From: Acidobacteriaceae bacterium
GTDB lineage: Bacteria; Acidobacteriota; Terriglobia; Bryobacterales; Bryobacteraceae
DNA length: 8,691 nt
Direction of reading: 5' to 3'
NCBI GenBank assembly: GCA_019246575.1
Contig: JAFAQG010000313.1
Span: 1-8,691 of the forward strand
Shown: positions 6,909 through 8,691 of the stretch, piece by piece
How the letters are laid out: every line of letters begins with the position of its first letter
Position numbering within the stretch: position 1 is the first letter of the stretch
Notes under the pieces: generated by a model
The model's input: the letters and a program-made list of their open reading frames with translations, nothing else
The model's database searches: none
What the model was told of the DNA's origin: nothing
Made by a program: the position numbers and the translations under genes

Positions 6909-7932
6909 AGCCGCTCGCAAACCGAAGCCTGTCAGGCTGGCGCTGGTCGGCGCCGAGACGCTGATCGGACGGGAACTGCAGGAAGTGCTGGAGACGCGTG
7001 CGTCCGCCGTCGCGATCACGAGTTATGCTTCGAGCGGAGAGGGGAACTTCGGCGAACAGGAAGGTGAGGCTGTTTATCTCGAAGCACTCACACCGAACTC
7101 AATTCGAGACGATCAGGCGATCATTATCGCGGGGACAGAGGAGGGTGCAACCAAAGCGTACGAGATCGCAAAGCAACGCGGCGGGCAGCCGCTGATCATC
7201 GATTGCGCCAGCCATCTCGAGCAGGAACCCGAGGCGCGCATTGTCGCGCCCCTAGTCGCAACTGCTAATCTCGATACGAGCTGGCTGCTGGTAATTGCTC
7301 ACCCGGCGGCAAGCGCGTTGGGTCTAGTCTTGACGAGCCTGGGGCGTCTCGCCGGTATCCGTCAGGCCGTTGCAAACATCTTCGAGCCGGCGAGCGAGCG
7401 CGGCAAACGAGGCGTATCGGAGCTGCACCAGCAGACTACGAGTCTTCTCAATTTCAAAACACTCGAGAAGGATGTCTTTGATGCGCAACTCGGATTCAAT
7501 TTGCTCTCGCAATACGGCGAGGCGGCGGCCGGCAAGCTTTTAACCATCGAGGAACGGATAGAACGCCACTTAACGACAATTTTGGGTCAGCAGCCCCAAG
7601 ACAATGTTGTGCCGTTGCCGTCGTTGCGGCTGATCCAAGCGCCTGTGTTTCATGGATACAGCATTTCGCTGTGGGTGGAGTTCGAAACGCAAGTGGAACC
7701 TACCGAGGTGGGCGAAGCGTTGGCTGTGGCGGCGATGGATGTGCGCGGCGCGGAAACAGAACCGCCGACCAACGTCGGCGTGGTGAGCCAGAGTGGATTG
7801 ATTGTCGGGGACGTTCGCACAGATCGCAATAATCCACGTGCAGTCTGGATCTGGATCGTTGGCGATAATCTTCGTCTTACTGCGGACGCCGCCGCCGAGC
7901 TTGTAAGTCAAATCAAGATCATCCCCGAATGA
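6901..7932 (+). CDS. Aspartate-semialdehyde dehydrogenase-like protein lacking catalytic residues (USG-1-like)
   Basis: A 343-residue protein with the two-domain architecture of Asd: an NAD(P)-binding start with VALVGAETLIGREL-like spacing (actual residues 11-26, Gly17, Gly23) and a C-terminal Asd/ArgC dimerisation domain from about 140. In active Asd a PNCS motif provides the nucleophile; here the equivalent is HPAAS (134-138), so Cys becomes Ala137. By hand alignment the catalytic Gln becomes Glu162 (NIFEPAS, 159-165), the substrate-binding Arg becomes Gln246, and the catalytic His becomes Tyr253 (QAPVFHGYS, 246-254). The pattern AP/SPVF-G, PT-VG and VGDNLR (320-325) recalls E. coli USG-1, another Asd paralogue without the Cys. 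It is therefore unlikely to make aspartate semialdehyde; a regulatory or scaffold role is a guess. It overlaps pssA by 8 bp and lptE by 4 bp. Confidence 0.85.
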   Translation: MAKAARKPKPVRLALVGAETLIGRELQEVLETRASAVAITSYASSGEGNFGEQEGEAVYLEALTPNSIRDDQAIIIAGTEEGATKAYEIAKQRGGQPLIIDCASHLEQEPEARIVAPLVATANLDTSWLLVIAHPAASALGLVLTSLGRLAGIRQAVANIFEPASERGKRGVSELHQQTTSLLNFKTLEKDVFDAQLGFNLLSQYGEAAAGKLLTIEERIERHLTTILGQQPQDNVVPLPSLRLIQAPVFHGYSISLWVEFETQVEPTEVGEALAVAAMDVRGAETEPPTNVGVVSQSGLIVGDVRTDRNNPRAVWIWIVGDNLRLTADAAAELVSQIKIIPE

Positions 7933-8450
7933 CTGTGCGATTTGCGCCCGCAACCGCGCTCGGCTTTCTCCTTTTGAGCTCATGCGGCTATCACGTGGGC
8001 GGGAGGGCCGACCTGATGCCGAAGAGCATACAGACGATTGCGATTCCAGCCTTCAACTCGAGCTCTACACGGTACCGGCTTGCGGACACACTTCCGAATG
8101 ATATAGCGCGAGAGTTCAGGGAGCGAACGCGATTTCACATTCTACAAGACCCGAGCGAGGCGGACGCTGTTTTGAACGGCTCGATCATCTCCGTGCAGAT
8201 TTATCCAGGTTTGTTCGATCCAAGCTCCGGTAAGGTCACTAGCGTACAAATTAATGTAACGTTGACGCTTAACTTACTCGAGCATTCTACCGGGCGAGTA
8301 CTTTACTCGCGGGCTAATTTCTCCGCACGGCAGAATTACGAGGTCGCAACCGACCCGCACCAATTCTTCGATGAGAGCGGACCTGCATTTACGCGGCTAA
8401 ACAGAGACGTCGCCCATGATGTCGTAAGTGCAATTGTAGAGAACTTCTAA
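7929..8450 (+). CDS. lptE: LptE-family LPS-assembly lipoprotein
   Basis: A 173-residue predicted outer-membrane lipoprotein. The short signal peptide ends in the lipobox LSSC (16-19), with Cys19 the lipidated residue, followed by GYHVGG (20-25). The C-GYH beginning is characteristic of LptE, the plug and partner of the LPS translocon LptD. Gly at position +2 after the Cys does not signal inner-membrane retention. The rest fits the family's alpha/beta fold: IQTIAIPAFNSSS (34-46), REFRERTRF (61-69), ADAVLNGSI (78-86), then long beta-strands around 95-130 and a C-terminal helix ending in VVSAIVENF (165-173). Its ATG overlaps the stop of the preceding gene as ATGA, with no ribosome-binding site seen, so it is likely translated by coupling. 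The gene implies an LPS-bearing outer membrane. lptE next to holA is a common bacterial arrangement (as in E. coli), which strengthens both calls. Confidence 0.9.
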   Translation: MTVRFAPATALGFLLLSSCGYHVGGRADLMPKSIQTIAIPAFNSSSTRYRLADTLPNDIAREFRERTRFHILQDPSEADAVLNGSIISVQIYPGLFDPSSGKVTSVQINVTLTLNLLEHSTGRVLYSRANFSARQNYEVATDPHQFFDESGPAFTRLNRDVAHDVVSAIVENF

Positions 8451-8691
8451 GTGCCAGCCATTACGCCGGAACAGTTTCTTGCTCGCGTGCGGAAGCAAGC
8501 TCCGGCTCCGGCTCCGGCTTATCTGTTTCTGGGTCCCGAAGCTTACTATCGTCGCCTCTGCAAAGAAGCTTTGATTGCGGAAGCACTCAATGCTGAATCA
8601 CGAGCTGAAGGATTGACTCAAATCGATCTGGAAGAGACCAGCTTACGGGAGATCCTGGACGATGCTCGCTCGCTGTCATTGTTTACGCCGG
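8451..8691 (+). CDS. holA: DNA polymerase III delta subunit, N-terminal part
   Basis: The first 80 codons of a protein that continues past the right edge. HolA is the clamp-loader subunit that opens the beta sliding clamp at the replication fork. The visible part has the delta-type N-terminus: ITPEQFLARV (3-12), YLFLGPEAYYRRLCKEALI (23-41, key Gly27 and Glu29 at the degenerate P-loop-like position), and an acidic region ending in DDARSLSLFTP (70-80), matching the conserved 'sLFs/p' element of the family. The start is GTG immediately after the lptE stop (0 bp between), with a weak GAGA 8 bases upstream; coupling to lptE is likely. The assignment rests on these motifs and the lptE-holA order; the AAA+ domain and C-terminal domain cannot be seen. 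Confidence 0.85.
   Translation, partial: MPAITPEQFLARVRKQAPAPAPAYLFLGPEAYYRRLCKEALIAEALNAESRAEGLTQIDLEETSLREILDDARSLSLFTP
8499..8519 (+). repeat. Short GCTCCG hexamer repeat inside holA
   Basis: Three tandem copies of GCTCCG plus GCT encode an Ala-Pro-Ala-Pro-Ala-Pro-Ala run (residues 17-23) just before the conserved YLFLG start of HolA. Copy-number change would keep the reading frame and only lengthen a flexible N-terminal linker. It may simply be codon-level coincidence. Confidence 0.5.

Noticed and set aside
1..8691. Defence island, phage, insertion sequence, CRISPR array, tRNA or rRNA
   Set aside because: No transposase, integrase, Cas, toxin-antitoxin or restriction motif, no spaced direct repeats, and no RNA-gene consensus were seen on either strand.

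Overview
The window looks like chromosomal housekeeping and accessory sequence from a diderm (Gram-negative) bacterium, most likely an acidobacterium. I infer this from an LptE-type lipoprotein, a short pyruvoyl-type phosphatidylserine decarboxylase next to a PssA synthase, an Hsp70/DUF2760 gene pair, and frequent TTG and GTG starts. The phylum is a recognition-level guess that I could not test by search. No rRNA, tRNA, insertion sequence, phage gene or CRISPR array is visible, and no stretch longer than about 140 bases lacks a gene.

Left third (1-2268). A minus-strand pair encodes a DUF2760 protein (1274-1804, TTG start) followed 9 bp later by an Hsp70-family ATPase that runs off the left edge (1-1264). 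Across a 134-bp divergent spacer lies a plus-strand gene (1939-2268) for a small, very basic protein: a DUF6496-like domain followed by a histone-H1-like Lys/Ser/Gly/Ala/Arg tail.

Middle (2273-4434). A secreted Ntn-hydrolase of the peptidase C45 / phospholipase-B-like group lies on the minus strand, ending 4 bp from the end of the basic-protein gene. Divergent from it is an isolated cytochrome c oxidase subunit III gene with five membrane segments and no other oxidase subunits beside it.

Right half (4521-8691). A plus-strand run encodes PrmA (ribosomal protein L11 methyltransferase), Psd, PssA, an Asd/USG-1-like protein, LptE and the start of HolA (DNA polymerase III delta subunit). From psd onward the genes are tightly packed: a 17-bp gap, an 8-bp overlap, a 4-bp ATGA overlap and a 0-bp junction. 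PssA makes phosphatidylserine and Psd decarboxylates it to phosphatidylethanolamine; LptE belongs to the lipopolysaccharide export machinery, so most of this run concerns the cell envelope.

The most interesting item is the Asd-like protein. It keeps the overall fold pattern, but by my hand alignment all four classical catalytic positions are substituted (Cys to Ala, Gln to Glu, Arg to Gln, His to Tyr), which suggests a pseudoenzyme comparable to E. coli USG-1. I see no clear sign of a wholly new defence or mobile system in the window.
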